Translations under genes and position numbers: made by a program
The notes under the pieces: generated by a model
What the model was told of the DNA's origin: nothing
Databases searched by the model: none
The model's input: only the letters and a program-made list of their open reading frames with translations
Source: an uncultured Sphingomonadaceae bacterium
Lineage (GTDB): Bacteria > Pseudomonadota > Alphaproteobacteria > Sphingomonadales > Sphingomonadaceae
Direction: 5' to 3'
DNA: 64,000 nucleotides
Assembly: GCA_947488845.1 (NCBI GenBank)
Contig: CANLBM010000003.1
Span: 216,373-280,372 of the forward strand
In this document: positions 28,571-37,464 of the stretch, piece by piece
How positions within the stretch are numbered: the stretch's first letter is position 1
Layout: each line of letters begins with the position of its first letter

Positions 28571-30079
28571 ATGGTGGCGCTGGTTCAGACAGTGGCGTAT
28601 CTCGGACTGGAAGCGCGGGGCGTTGAAGTGCAATGTCAGGTTGCGCCGGGATTGCCTGCGTTCAACGTCGTAGGCCTGCCGGACAAGGCGGTCGCAGAAA
28701 GCCGCGAGCGGGTGCGCGCCGCGATTGCGGCGATGGGCCTTTCGCTGCCGCCGAAGCGGATAACGGTCAACCTGTCGCCCGCCGATCTGCCGAAAGCCGG
28801 TTCCCATTATGACTTGCCGATTGCACTGGCCTTGCTGGGGGCGATGAACATTGTCGATGCCGAGACTCTGGCGAGCTATATTGTCGTCGGGGAATTGTCA
28901 CTCGATGGTCGATTGGCGGTTACGCCGGGCGTCCTGCTGGCAGCGCTCCATGCATCGGGTGAAGATCTGGGTTTGATATGTCCTGCGTTGCAGGGTTCGG
29001 AAGCCGCCTGGGCCGGTGATGTCGAGGTCCTGGCACCCACCAACCTGCTGGCGCTGCTCAATCATTTCAAGGGGCAGTCGATATTGACGCCGCCGGAAAC
29101 CGGTGCCGCGCCCGAACCGGATTATGGGCCGGATCTCAAGGATGTGAAAGGACAGGAAACCGCGAAACGGGCTTTGGAGATTGCTGCGGCTGGCGGACAT
29201 AATCTGTTGATGAACGGTCCGCCGGGGTCGGGCAAGTCGCTGCTGGCATCCTGTTTGCCAGGCATATTGCCGCCCTTGTCGCCATCCGAAGCGCTGGAAG
29301 TGTCGATGGTGGCTTCTGTCGCCGGTACGTTGGAGGGCGGGCAGATGTCCCGGCAACGCCCGTTCCGTGCACCGCATCACAGCGCCTCGATGGCGGCGCT
29401 GGTCGGCGGGGGGCTGAAGGTTCGCCCCGGTGAAGTCAGCATGGCGCATCTCGGCGTGCTGTTCCTCGACGAACTGCCCGAGTTCCAGAGAGCGGTGCTT
29501 GATTCGCTGCGGCAACCGCTCGAGACCGGGGAAGTCAGCGTGGCGCGCGCCAATGCGCATGTCACCTTTCCGGCTCGCGTGCAGATGGTCGCGGCGATGA
29601 ATCCATGTCGCTGCGGGCATTTGGGAGACGCTGCACTCGCCTGTTCACGGGCACCAAGATGCGCCGCCGACTATCAGGCGAAAGTTTCAGGTCCGCTGCT
29701 CGACCGCATTGATCTTCATATCGAGGTCGAGGCTTTGTCCGCTGCCGATCTCACCATGCCGCCGCCGGCGGAAAATTCGGAGATGGTGGCGCAGCGGGTC
29801 GCCAGGGCAAGGTCGGTCCAGCGGCAGCGCTACGCCGATCTCGACGCGCGGACCAATACGGAAATAGATGGTGACGCGCTGGAGATATATGCCACGCCCG
29901 ATGAGCCCGATCGTAAACTGCTGGCACAGGCCGCGGAAGCGATGCGGCTGTCGGCGCGCGGCTATACGCGGGTTTTACGGGTGGCACGGACGATCGCTGA
30001 TTTGGCCGGCGCAGACGGAGTCGGGCGGATTCATGTGGCGGAAGCGCTCAGCTATAGGCGCCATGCCCCCCGCAATTAG
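28571..30079 (+). CDS. YifB/ComM-family Mg-chelatase-like AAA+ ATPase
   Basis: A 502-residue AAA+ protein from ATG 28571. An upstream GTG-type extension at 28484 lacks family sequence. The N-terminal ChlI-like domain (VPGLPAFNVVGLPDKAVAESRERVRAA) is followed by Walker A GPPGSGKS, Walker B (LFLDELPEF), sensor motifs, and a C-terminal Mg_chelatase_C region with CRCGHLGD. ComM relatives are hexameric helicases that promote branch migration during natural transformation. The role in a non-competent host is unclear. It is monocistronic. Confidence 0.92.
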   Translation: MVALVQTVAYLGLEARGVEVQCQVAPGLPAFNVVGLPDKAVAESRERVRAAIAAMGLSLPPKRITVNLSPADLPKAGSHYDLPIALALLGAMNIVDAETLASYIVVGELSLDGRLAVTPGVLLAALHASGEDLGLICPALQGSEAAWAGDVEVLAPTNLLALLNHFKGQSILTPPETGAAPEPDYGPDLKDVKGQETAKRALEIAAAGGHNLLMNGPPGSGKSLLASCLPGILPPLSPSEALEVSMVASVAGTLEGGQMSRQRPFRAPHHSASMAALVGGGLKVRPGEVSMAHLGVLFLDELPEFQRAVLDSLRQPLETGEVSVARANAHVTFPARVQMVAAMNPCRCGHLGDAALACSRAPRCAADYQAKVSGPLLDRIDLHIEVEALSAADLTMPPPAENSEMVAQRVARARSVQRQRYADLDARTNTEIDGDALEIYATPDEPDRKLLAQAAEAMRLSARGYTRVLRVARTIADLAGADGVGRIHVAEALSYRRHAPRN

Positions 30080-30125
30080 CTTGAGGATGAGCGGCGATCA
30101 GTGTTGATGGCGCACAACAGCAGAA

Positions 30126-30620
30126 TCAAGCGGCCTTGTCGCCATCGGTCAGCTCCAGCGGGATAGCCATTTCGCTTTTGTTCAACGTCGTTTTTGCGAG
30201 ATTTGGCGCCTGGTTGCTGCGGTGCTTGAATTTGCCGTCGACATGGCCACCCTGTTCGATGGTCACATTTTCATAAGTGACGTCACCGCCGATGCGGGCG
30301 GTGGAGGCGATGGCAAGATCGCCGGCGTCGATCGACCCCTCGACAGAACCCGACAGGCTGGCGTTCTGGGCGATGATCGCGCCCTTGATCTTGCTCGACG
30401 GACCCTGGACGAGCGACAGGCATTTTACATCGCCGATCACTTCCCCGTCGATATGAAGATCGACCTTCGATTCGATATTGCCGGTAATAGTGATCCCGTC
30501 ACCGATGATCGAGAAACTTGATCCGCTGCTGCCGTTGCTTCTAGCCACGGCTGGAGCCTGACTCGGCGCGCTTTGGCGAGTTGGCACGCTGTCGTGCGAT
30601 GGCTTTGACCTTGAGAACAT
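30126..30620 (-). CDS. Bactofilin (polymer-forming cytoskeletal protein)
   Basis: A 164-residue protein with a disordered Ser/Pro/Gln-rich N-terminus (1-35) and then a beta-helical bactofilin domain (SIIGDGITITGNIESKVDLHIDGEVIGDV, KGAIIAQNASLSGSVEGSID, ARIGGDVTYENVTIEQGGHVDGKF). Bactofilins polymerise without nucleotides at the membrane and localise cell-wall enzymes. The start codon lies 80 bp inside the end of the M23 peptidase gene upstream, which is a strong functional link. The first codons overlap that gene in a different frame. Confidence 0.93.
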   Translation of the reverse strand: MFSRSKPSHDSVPTRQSAPSQAPAVARSNGSSGSSFSIIGDGITITGNIESKVDLHIDGEVIGDVKCLSLVQGPSSKIKGAIIAQNASLSGSVEGSIDAGDLAIASTARIGGDVTYENVTIEQGGHVDGKFKHRSNQAPNLAKTTLNKSEMAIPLELTDGDKAA

Positions 30621-31734
30621 CTGTATTCGCCTCCAAAAATGGCCGGGGGTTAATTGCTTTTCCGTTCAGCCGCACTTCAAAATGCAGATGTGTCCCGGTC
30701 GAGCGTCCCGTGCTTCCCATAGCCCCCAATTGTAATCCCTGTTCGACTTTTTGGCCAGTGGTCACACCGATCCGTGACAAATGCGCGTAACGCGTCATCA
30801 ATCCGTTACCATGGGTGACTTCCACGGTCTTGCCATAGCCGGATTTCCATCCTGCATGGGTGACCCTGCCCCCGGCTGCTGCAAGAATCGGCTGGCCATG
30901 TGGTCCCTTGAAATCGATGCCGCTGTGCATTGCGCCGCCGCCGGTGAATGGATCACGACGATAGCCGTAGCTACTCGACAGCATCCCGGTGCTGGACGGC
31001 TTGCCGGATGGAATTGCGATCAGCGTGCGTTCCAGTGCGTCCATCCGCTGCAGCGCAAGATTAAGCCGCTCAAGCGTGGGATGGAGTTGCTGGTTTTGCT
31101 TTTTGAAGAAAGGAATCAGCGGACCACCCATGGCATCCATGGAGTTCTGGGTCAGCTTGTCCGGGTTCAGGCCGAATTTGCGAATCGCCTCCGCAGCTTG
31201 CTCGGTGCGTTGCACCGCCGCCAATGTCAGGCGCCGGGCAAACATGATCTGCCGCGCTTCCAGTGCCGCAAGATGGGCTGCCTCCGGGAAAGCCGCGCTG
31301 ATCTTTTGCGTATTCCTGGACAGTTGTTCATCGGTTTGCTTTTGTCCCGCTGCCTCAGCGGCCTCGGGCTGGTCTCCGACAAATTGCTCGGTCATCTGGT
31401 CGAGCACATCTTGGCGCTGTTCAAGATCGGCTGCGACGTCGTCGATCGATGCCTTATAATCTGCGATCCGGCTTTCCGAGCTGTTTACCTTGGCTTCTTT
31501 TTGCGCGAGCGCCATGCGCTCGCCGGTAACTGTCAACTGATTGATCATCATCGCCAGCGTGATCAATAGCCAGAAAGCCAGTGCCGCAGCGACGGAATAG
31601 GCCACACGCTTCTGCAATGTCGCCGAAATGGTTAAAAAACGGACCTGTCCGTGCGATCGCATGAAAAACTCGCGATCGGTAAACATATGGTCCAGCCGGG
31701 CTATAAGCCCTTGTCTGGTTTTGTGTGTTTGCAT
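30541..31734 (-). CDS. M23 family metallopeptidase (LytM type), bactofilin partner
   Basis: A 397-residue inner-membrane peptidase. One membrane segment lies near residues 45-66 (VAYSVAAALAFWLLITLAMM). A coiled-coil region covers about 70-230. A C-terminal LytM domain keeps all zinc and catalytic residues: HSGIDF (H and D), RYAHLS and the HLHFEV pair. It should cut peptidoglycan cross-links. M23 peptidases next to bactofilins are known as shape-determining pairs in several Gram-negatives. The overlap with the bactofilin gene supports that here. Confidence 0.93.
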   Translation of the reverse strand: MQTHKTRQGLIARLDHMFTDREFFMRSHGQVRFLTISATLQKRVAYSVAAALAFWLLITLAMMINQLTVTGERMALAQKEAKVNSSESRIADYKASIDDVAADLEQRQDVLDQMTEQFVGDQPEAAEAAGQKQTDEQLSRNTQKISAAFPEAAHLAALEARQIMFARRLTLAAVQRTEQAAEAIRKFGLNPDKLTQNSMDAMGGPLIPFFKKQNQQLHPTLERLNLALQRMDALERTLIAIPSGKPSSTGMLSSSYGYRRDPFTGGGAMHSGIDFKGPHGQPILAAAGGRVTHAGWKSGYGKTVEVTHGNGLMTRYAHLSRIGVTTGQKVEQGLQLGAMGSTGRSTGTHLHFEVRLNGKAINPRPFLEANTDVLKVKAIARQRANSPKRAESGSSRG

Positions 31735-31794
31735 GACCCGCCGTTGTTATTCGTAATCCCCACTCAGGGGGTAGCAGAGACTATGATGTGTTGC

Positions 31795-31894
31795 GAATCA
31801 CAGGGCCGCGACTCGTGACGAGTCGAACGAGTCGTGCGATGAACTGCGAAATTCATAGAAAATTAATTTTGATTAGGCGGGATTCGTACGAATC
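31795..31894. promoter_or_regulatory. Cluster of GANTC sites with palindromes between divergent M23 and proA genes
   Basis: Six GANTC sequences occur in 100 bp: 31795-31799, 31810-31814, 31820-31824, 31829-31833, 31881-31885 and 31890-31894. Four lie in palindromes, CGACTCG-TGA-CGAGTCG (31809-31825) and a perfect 14-mer centred on 31887/31888. ACGAGTCG repeats directly at 31818 and 31827. GANTC is the CcrM methylation site of alphaproteobacteria, and methylated copies in promoters are bound by GcrA. The 269-bp intergenic region holds no gene. Confidence 0.5.
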
Positions 31895-32003
31895 TACCCT
31901 TGACCAACAAGTAAATTTTTCATGGGTATCGATAAATTTTCATTTGTACGGAGGTTGGCGATTGTGGGTTAAATTGCGCACGCCGCCATGCTAGCAGCCG
32001 AGT

Positions 32004-33257
32004 ATGACAGACGCTGTAAAACTAATCACCGATATGGGACAAAGGGCGCGGGCCGCATTCACGATGCTGGCCGGCGTGAGCGATGCCCAGAAATCCGATG
32101 CCCTGACTGCGGCTGCGCGACATTTGCGCGCCAGCCAGGCTGCCATATTGGGCGCCAACCAGCGCGATATGGAAAATGCCCGCGCGCGCGGCTTGACGGA
32201 CGCCATGCTGGACCGGTTGATGATTGACGAAGGGCGGCTCGCAGCGATCGCTGCGGCGGTAGAGAAGGTCGCCAATCTTCCCGACCCGGTCGGTCAAATC
32301 ATCGACCGCAGCGAACAGCCCAATGGCCTCGTGATGGAGCGCATCCGGGTTCCGCTCGGCGTGATTGGCATCATTTACGAAAGCCGGCCCAATGTTACCG
32401 CCGATGCGGCAGCCTTGGCGCTGCGGTCCGGCAATGCTGTCATCCTGCGCGGCGGATCGGAGGCGATCGAAAGCAACCGGGCTATTTTTGACGCCATGAC
32501 GGCAGGCGTGGTCGAAGCCGGCCTCGCCGAACACGCCATCCAGCTTGTCCAGACCACAGACCGGGCGGCAGTCGGCGCGATGCTGAAGGCCAACGGGCTG
32601 ATCGACATCATCATTCCTCGCGGCGGCAAGTCGCTGGTCAAGCGGGTGCAGGATGAGGCAAGCGTTCCGATTCTCGCGCATCTAGACGGCATCAATCATA
32701 CCTATATCGGCAAGGATGCGAATCAGGACAAAGCGATTGCCATTGCCGTCAATGCCAAGATGCGGCGCACCGGCGTGTGCGGGGCCATGGAAACCTTGTT
32801 GATTGATCAGGATTATCCGGCACCCGGTGCCCTGGTGCGGGCATTGATCGATGCCGGCTGTGAAGTGCGCGGCGACGATTCGGTGCTCGAACTGGACGAA
32901 CGCATCGTTCCTGCGGAAGCGGCTGACTGGGATACCGAATATCTCGCGCCGATCGCGGCTGTAGCGATGGTCAACGGCGTGGATGAAGCCCTGGAGCATA
33001 TCGCCGCCCATGGATCGCATCACACCGACGTCATTGTCACCGAGGATAAGGCGGTCGCTGAAAAATTCATCCAGCGCGCCGACAGCGCGATCGTGATGCA
33101 CAATGCTTCCAGCCAGTTTGCCGATGGTGGCGAATTCGGACTTGGCGCGGAAATCGGCATTTCCACAGGGCGGATGCACGCGCGCGGTCCGGTGGCGCTG
33201 GAAGGACTGACGACCTATAAATGGGTGGTCCGCGGAACCGGGCAAGTGCGGCCTTGA
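32004..33257 (+). CDS. proA: Glutamate-5-semialdehyde dehydrogenase (gamma-glutamyl phosphate reductase)
   Basis: ProA reduces gamma-glutamyl phosphate to glutamate semialdehyde with NADPH, the second step of proline synthesis. The length of 417 residues is normal. The family block PLGVIGIIYESRPNVTADAAALALRSGNAVILRGG is intact. The catalytic cysteine is in RRTGVCGAMETLL. The C-terminus GPVALEGLTTYKWVVRGTGQVR is conserved. It is the first gene of a long co-directional series, with nadD 10 bp behind. Confidence 0.96.
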   Translation: MTDAVKLITDMGQRARAAFTMLAGVSDAQKSDALTAAARHLRASQAAILGANQRDMENARARGLTDAMLDRLMIDEGRLAAIAAAVEKVANLPDPVGQIIDRSEQPNGLVMERIRVPLGVIGIIYESRPNVTADAAALALRSGNAVILRGGSEAIESNRAIFDAMTAGVVEAGLAEHAIQLVQTTDRAAVGAMLKANGLIDIIIPRGGKSLVKRVQDEASVPILAHLDGINHTYIGKDANQDKAIAIAVNAKMRRTGVCGAMETLLIDQDYPAPGALVRALIDAGCEVRGDDSVLELDERIVPAEAADWDTEYLAPIAAVAMVNGVDEALEHIAAHGSHHTDVIVTEDKAVAEKFIQRADSAIVMHNASSQFADGGEFGLGAEIGISTGRMHARGPVALEGLTTYKWVVRGTGQVRP

Positions 33258-33267
33258 ACGTGATTCG

Positions 33268-33909
33268 GTGAAAACGACCGGTCTTCTTGGCGGATCGTTC
33301 AATCCGGCCCATGGCGCCCACCGGTCGATCAGCCTGTTTGCGATGGAGCAACTGGCGCTGGATGAATTCTGGTGGCTGGTTTCGCCGGGAAATCCACTGA
33401 AAGAAGGATCGAAGGACATGGCGCCATTGCATGCGCGTCTTGCATCGGCCCGGAAAATGGCGAGGCGGAGCGCGATCCGGCCGACCGCGATAGAACGGCA
33501 ATTGGGCACGAAATATACATATGATACGCTGCTCAAACTGGTTCGCCGCTACCCGAAACGCCAGTTTGTCTGGATCATGGGGGCCGATAATCTGGCGCAA
33601 TTCCACCGCTGGAAAGACTGGCGAAAAATCGCTCGCCTTTTGCCGATTGCAGTTATTTCGAGACCCGGCTATGATGACGATGCTTTTGCGGCTCCCGCAA
33701 TGGCTTGGCTGCGGCGCTTCGTCCACCCCGTGAGCCAACGTGGTAACTGGACCAACTGGAGTACGCCGGCGCTGACATTCCTGCGCTATCGTCCCGACCC
33801 CCGCTCGGCCACCGCGATCCGGATGGCCCGGCCCCATTGGCATCAGCAATATGATGATTGCCGCGTTCGTGACGCGGTGACACACCGGCTGATAGGCCCA
33901 GAAGATTAG
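33268..33909 (+). CDS. nadD: Nicotinate-nucleotide adenylyltransferase
   Basis: NadD makes nicotinate adenine dinucleotide from NaMN and ATP in NAD synthesis. The protein is 213 residues and starts at GTG 33268. The nucleotidyl-transferase motif GGSFNPAHGAH is at residues 6-16. FVWIMGADNLAQFHRWKDW and the ISR motif in VISRPG are the family hallmarks. It lies between proA and rsfS with gaps of 10 and 8 bp. The nadD-rsfS-rlmH order is common in Gram-negatives. Confidence 0.95.
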   Translation: MKTTGLLGGSFNPAHGAHRSISLFAMEQLALDEFWWLVSPGNPLKEGSKDMAPLHARLASARKMARRSAIRPTAIERQLGTKYTYDTLLKLVRRYPKRQFVWIMGADNLAQFHRWKDWRKIARLLPIAVISRPGYDDDAFAAPAMAWLRRFVHPVSQRGNWTNWSTPALTFLRYRPDPRSATAIRMARPHWHQQYDDCRVRDAVTHRLIGPED

Positions 33910-33917
33910 GATTTAAG

Positions 33918-34325
33918 TTGACGAAACCGAAGGTAAAAGCTCTGAAATCTGCCACTTCCAAGGAAGGAAAGGCCGAGTCGGATGCACTCCATGCGCTTGT
34001 CATGAAATCGCTCGACGATGATCAGGCACAAGATGTTGTCTCCATCCCGCTGGCGGGCAAAAGCAATATTGCAGACCATATGGTGATCGCCGAGGGGCGT
34101 TCGACCAGACAGGTCGCGTCGATTGCCCAGAAACTCTCCGAACGGATCAAACAGGCAGGCGGAGTCGCCCGAGTCGAAGGTCTTGCCAATGCCGACTGGG
34201 TTTTGGTTGATGCAGGCGATGTTATCATCCATCTGTTCCGGCCGGAGGTGCGCAGTTTCTACAATCTCGAACGCATGTGGGCGGTTGACGAGGAAGATGA
34301 CTCGGCGGCTGTCGTCGAAGCCTGA
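33918..34325 (+). CDS. rsfS: Ribosomal silencing factor RsfS
   Basis: RsfS binds ribosomal protein L14 and blocks subunit joining during starvation. The protein is 135 residues. The start is TTG 33918, 8 bp behind nadD. The conserved core runs DDDQAQDVVSIPLAGKSNIADHMVIAEGRSTRQV and ends WVLVDAGDVIIHLFRPEVRSFYNLERMW. A short Lys-rich N-terminal extension is present. An acidic tail follows the domain. Confidence 0.94.
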   Translation: MTKPKVKALKSATSKEGKAESDALHALVMKSLDDDQAQDVVSIPLAGKSNIADHMVIAEGRSTRQVASIAQKLSERIKQAGGVARVEGLANADWVLVDAGDVIIHLFRPEVRSFYNLERMWAVDEEDDSAAVVEA

Positions 34326-34337
34326 TTTTGCGGCGCG

Positions 34338-34760
34338 ATGAGACTGCATATCGTCGCCCGCGGAAAAATCGGCCGCAGCCCGGAAGCCGAGATGGTGAAC
34401 CGCTATGTGAAGCGGATCGGCTGGGATGTTAAAATAAGCGAGCTGCCCGATCAGGGTGGCAAGTCGCCCAAGCTGGAAGGTGTCACGAAAATTGTCGCGA
34501 TGGACGAAGCGGGCGAAAACTGGACCTCGAAGAAATTTGCGGATTTGCTCTCTTCCTGGCGCGATGAAGGCGCGCGCGAAGCGCGTTTCCTGATCGGAGC
34601 GGCCGATGGCTTGAGCGCCGAAGAGCGCGCCAGTGCAGACCATTTCTTTTCATTCGGCAAGGCGACCTGGCCGCATATGATGGCGCGGGCCATGCTGGCG
34701 GAACAGCTGTTCCGGGCAACATCGATTCTTGCTGGCCATCCCTATCACAGGGAAGGATGA
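34338..34760 (+). CDS. rlmH: 23S rRNA (pseudouridine-1915 N3)-methyltransferase
   Basis: RlmH is a SPOUT-class enzyme that methylates pseudouridine 1915 in helix 69 of 23S rRNA. The protein is 140 residues. The AdoMet-binding knot sequence LIGAADGLSAEERASADHFFSFGKATWPHMMARAMLAEQ and the C-terminal LAGHPYHR are both diagnostic. It lies 12 bp behind rsfS, and its TGA stop overlaps the ATG start of the next gene. Confidence 0.96.
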   Translation: MRLHIVARGKIGRSPEAEMVNRYVKRIGWDVKISELPDQGGKSPKLEGVTKIVAMDEAGENWTSKKFADLLSSWRDEGAREARFLIGAADGLSAEERASADHFFSFGKATWPHMMARAMLAEQLFRATSILAGHPYHREG

Positions 34761-35962
34761 CCATGATGCTGCGATCCGTTCTCGTGATGATTGCAGTTGT
34801 CGGCGTTGCATTTAGCGGAGCAGCTTTGCTCTCGGCGCAGGCGCCCGGACCGGGCCTTTCGGAGCAGCGGCGTAGTCTGATCTCGGCGCGCGAGCAATCC
34901 GAGCGTGCACGCCAGCGTAGCGAAGCCCTGAAACGTCAGGCCGAGGCGGCCAGCAATGATGCCGACCGGATCGCCAGCGAAGCCGCAGCTCTGGCCGCGC
35001 GCATCCAGGGGGCGGAAGCCGATATAAAGGCCGCCCGCACCCGCATCGATATCGTGGCCCGTCTTCAGGAGCGCCAGCGCGCGCGGCTGGCGGAAAAACA
35101 GGGGCCGATGGTCCGGCTGACCGCCGCGCTCCAGATGATGACCCGAAAGCCGACTGCGCTTGCGCTGGTTGAACCGCGCTCGCTCGACGAGCTTATCTAT
35201 ATGCGGTCGATCCTGTCGGCGGTGATGCCGGAAATCGAGCGGCGGACGGCCAGCCTGCGCGACGAGGTCAAGCAGGGCGAGCAGCTTCGGCTGCAGGCCG
35301 CCCGGGCGATTGCGTCGCTCGACGAGAGCCAGCGGCGGCTGACGGAGCGGCGGCGGCAACTGGCCGCTCTGGAGGCGAACGAACGGATTGAAGCAGCGCA
35401 ATTTTCCGACGATGCCGGAATCGAACAGGATCGGGCCCTCGCTCTGGGCGAGGAGGCGCGGGACATCGTGGATTTGATGGACCAGATACGCGAAAGCGGC
35501 GCGGTCCGCGAAGCGTTGGCAGAGCTGGATGGGCCGTTGCTGCGGCCCGGTCAGGGGCGCGACCCGTCGGTTCGAAAGCAATCTCGCGGCGATGATGTCG
35601 CCAGTGCCTATCTCCTGCCGGTGAGCGGGGAAATTGTGACCGGTCTCGGAGAAATTTCCGATAGCGGCTATCGTTCGCGCGGTCTTACGATTGCCGTTTC
35701 TTCCGGCGCGCAGATTGTCGCGCCGGCCCCGGGACGGGTGGCCTATTCCGGACGCTATCGGGGTTATGGCAATATCATTATCATCGAGCATGAGGCTGGC
35801 TGGACCAGTCTGATCACCAATATGGCGACGATCCGTGTCGCGGTCGGTGACCGGGTTGTGCAGGGCGCGCCGGTCGGACAATCCGGGGCTGATGACCCGA
35901 CTGTTACCGTCGAACTGCGTCGGAACGGCCGACCCATTGATATTGCCGCGCTGATTGGCTGA
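34757..35962 (+). CDS. EnvC-type murein hydrolase activator
   Basis: A 401-residue exported protein. A signal peptide spans about residues 1-28 (LVMIAVVGVAFSGAALLSAQA). A long Arg/Ala/Glu-rich coiled coil covers about 33-235. A LytM-like C-terminal domain begins near residue 290 (LPVSGEIVTGLGEIS). The zinc ligands of active LytM enzymes are missing: the HxxxD position reads RSRGLTI, and the HxH position reads VTVEL. Such degenerate EnvC proteins activate amidases at division rather than cut peptidoglycan. It overlaps rlmH by ATGA and precedes ctpA. Confidence 0.88.
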   Translation: MTMMLRSVLVMIAVVGVAFSGAALLSAQAPGPGLSEQRRSLISAREQSERARQRSEALKRQAEAASNDADRIASEAAALAARIQGAEADIKAARTRIDIVARLQERQRARLAEKQGPMVRLTAALQMMTRKPTALALVEPRSLDELIYMRSILSAVMPEIERRTASLRDEVKQGEQLRLQAARAIASLDESQRRLTERRRQLAALEANERIEAAQFSDDAGIEQDRALALGEEARDIVDLMDQIRESGAVREALAELDGPLLRPGQGRDPSVRKQSRGDDVASAYLLPVSGEIVTGLGEISDSGYRSRGLTIAVSSGAQIVAPAPGRVAYSGRYRGYGNIIIIEHEAGWTSLITNMATIRVAVGDRVVQGAPVGQSGADDPTVTVELRRNGRPIDIAALIG

Positions 35963-35976
35963 AATCCAGCGAGATT

Positions 35977-36016
35977 ACGGAAAAATTGTTGTTCGTCGAA
36001 CACTTCCGTCATTTTT
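35977..36016 (+). terminator. Possible terminator or attenuator between the envC-like gene and ctpA
   Basis: ACGGAA (35977-35982) can pair with TTCCGT (36004-36009), and the loop contains a second GTTCG/CGAAC pairing. Five T follow at 36012-36016. The loop is long and the outer stem short, so this is tentative. Confidence 0.3.
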
Positions 36017-36089
36017 GGTTAAGCTGCTTGGCTTTAGGGGTGATTCCAGCCTATATTTGATCCCGATCTAGACATACAGGACAGCATTG

Positions 36090-37454
36090 ATGAAAAAGCC
36101 CGTATTGCAAGCCGCCGCCCTTGTTCTGACCGTCGCACTTTTGCCCGCGACGACGTCGGCAATTTCCGCCGTGGATGCAAATACCTATCGCGAGATGGAA
36201 CAGTTCATGAGCGTCTTTGAACGGGTGCGGAATGACTATGTCGACCAGGTCGACGATGCCGATCTGATCAAGGGCGCGATTGAAGGCATGCTGGCCAGCC
36301 TCGATCCGCACAGCAGTTTTCTCGATGTCCGGGATTTTGAAAATCTGCGGACCCAGACCGACGGCAATTACGGTGGCCTCGGCCTTTCGGTGACGCTTGA
36401 AGACGGCGCGGTAAAAGTTATCGCTCCATTCAAGGATACGCCTGCTGACAAGGCCGGCGTGAAAGCGGGAGACTATATCACCCATATCAATGGTGAACTG
36501 ATCTACGGCGGTACGCTGGATGAAGCGGTCGAGGAAATGCGCGGCAAACCGGGTACGCCGATCAGCATAACGATCGTGCGCCCCGGCCGCGACAAGCCTT
36601 TTGATGTTACCATGGATCGCGCGATCATCGATCTCAAACCGGTCACATGGGAGATCAAGGACCAGATAGGCGTGATCAGTATCAACAGCTTCTCCAATGA
36701 CACCGGCGCTGATGTTGCCGCCGCTATTGCCGGTATCGACAAGTCGCTTGGCAAGAAACCACTGGGCTATGTGCTCGATCTGCGGTCCAACCCGGGTGGT
36801 CTGCTTGATGAAGCCGTGTCGGTCTCCGATGTATTCCTCTCGCGTGGAGAAATCGTTTCGCAGCGCGGACGGGAAAAATCCGATATCGAGCGTTATTTCG
36901 CCAAGACCGGCGATGCAGCCAACGGTCTGCCTATCATCATTCTGATCGACGCGGGTTCGGCCTCGGCTTCCGAAATTGTTGCCGGCGCGCTGCAAGACCA
37001 TCACCGCGCTCTCGTGATGGGTGAGCGCAGCTTCGGCAAGGGCTCGGTGCAGACTTTGCTGCCGCTGTCGAACAATAGCGCCCTGCGACTGACCACGGCG
37101 CGCTATTACACGCCGTCGGGCAAATCGGTGCAGGAGGGCGGGATTGAACCGGACATCAATGTGCCGCAACTGTCCGACCCGGATTACAAGTCCCGGCCCC
37201 GGTTCCGCGAATCCGATTTGCGGAAACATCTGATCAACGAGGTCAAGCTCAAGGACGAGGTGCTCGAAGAGGATGGCAAGGAAGATCCGCGTTTCGCCCA
37301 GACTGCCGAAGAGTTGAAGGAGCAGGGCGTGGAAGATTTCCAGCTCCACTATGCTCTGAAAACGATCGGGCGGCTTGGTCCCGAAGGATTGAAAATGGCG
37401 ATCAACCAGGCCGCTAAAAAACCGGTCAAGAAAACAGTGGTAGCGAAAAACTAG
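36090..37454 (+). CDS. ctpA: S41 family C-terminal processing peptidase
   Basis: A 454-residue periplasmic serine protease. A signal peptide spans residues 1-25. A PDZ domain runs about 85-165 (GGLGLSVTLEDGAVKVIAPFKDTPADKAGVKAGD). The S41 catalytic domain has the Ser/Lys dyad S292 (AGSASASEI) and K317 (ERSFGKGSVQT), 25 residues apart as in Prc. CtpA enzymes degrade or trim envelope proteins and hydrolases. A TTG sits directly before the ATG; the ATG is preferred. EnvC-type genes just upstream of ctpA are usual in alphaproteobacteria. Confidence 0.95.
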   Translation: MKKPVLQAAALVLTVALLPATTSAISAVDANTYREMEQFMSVFERVRNDYVDQVDDADLIKGAIEGMLASLDPHSSFLDVRDFENLRTQTDGNYGGLGLSVTLEDGAVKVIAPFKDTPADKAGVKAGDYITHINGELIYGGTLDEAVEEMRGKPGTPISITIVRPGRDKPFDVTMDRAIIDLKPVTWEIKDQIGVISINSFSNDTGADVAAAIAGIDKSLGKKPLGYVLDLRSNPGGLLDEAVSVSDVFLSRGEIVSQRGREKSDIERYFAKTGDAANGLPIIILIDAGSASASEIVAGALQDHHRALVMGERSFGKGSVQTLLPLSNNSALRLTTARYYTPSGKSVQEGGIEPDINVPQLSDPDYKSRPRFRESDLRKHLINEVKLKDEVLEEDGKEDPRFAQTAEELKEQGVEDFQLHYALKTIGRLGPEGLKMAINQAAKKPVKKTVVAKN

Positions 37455-37464
37455 GGCCATAGTG

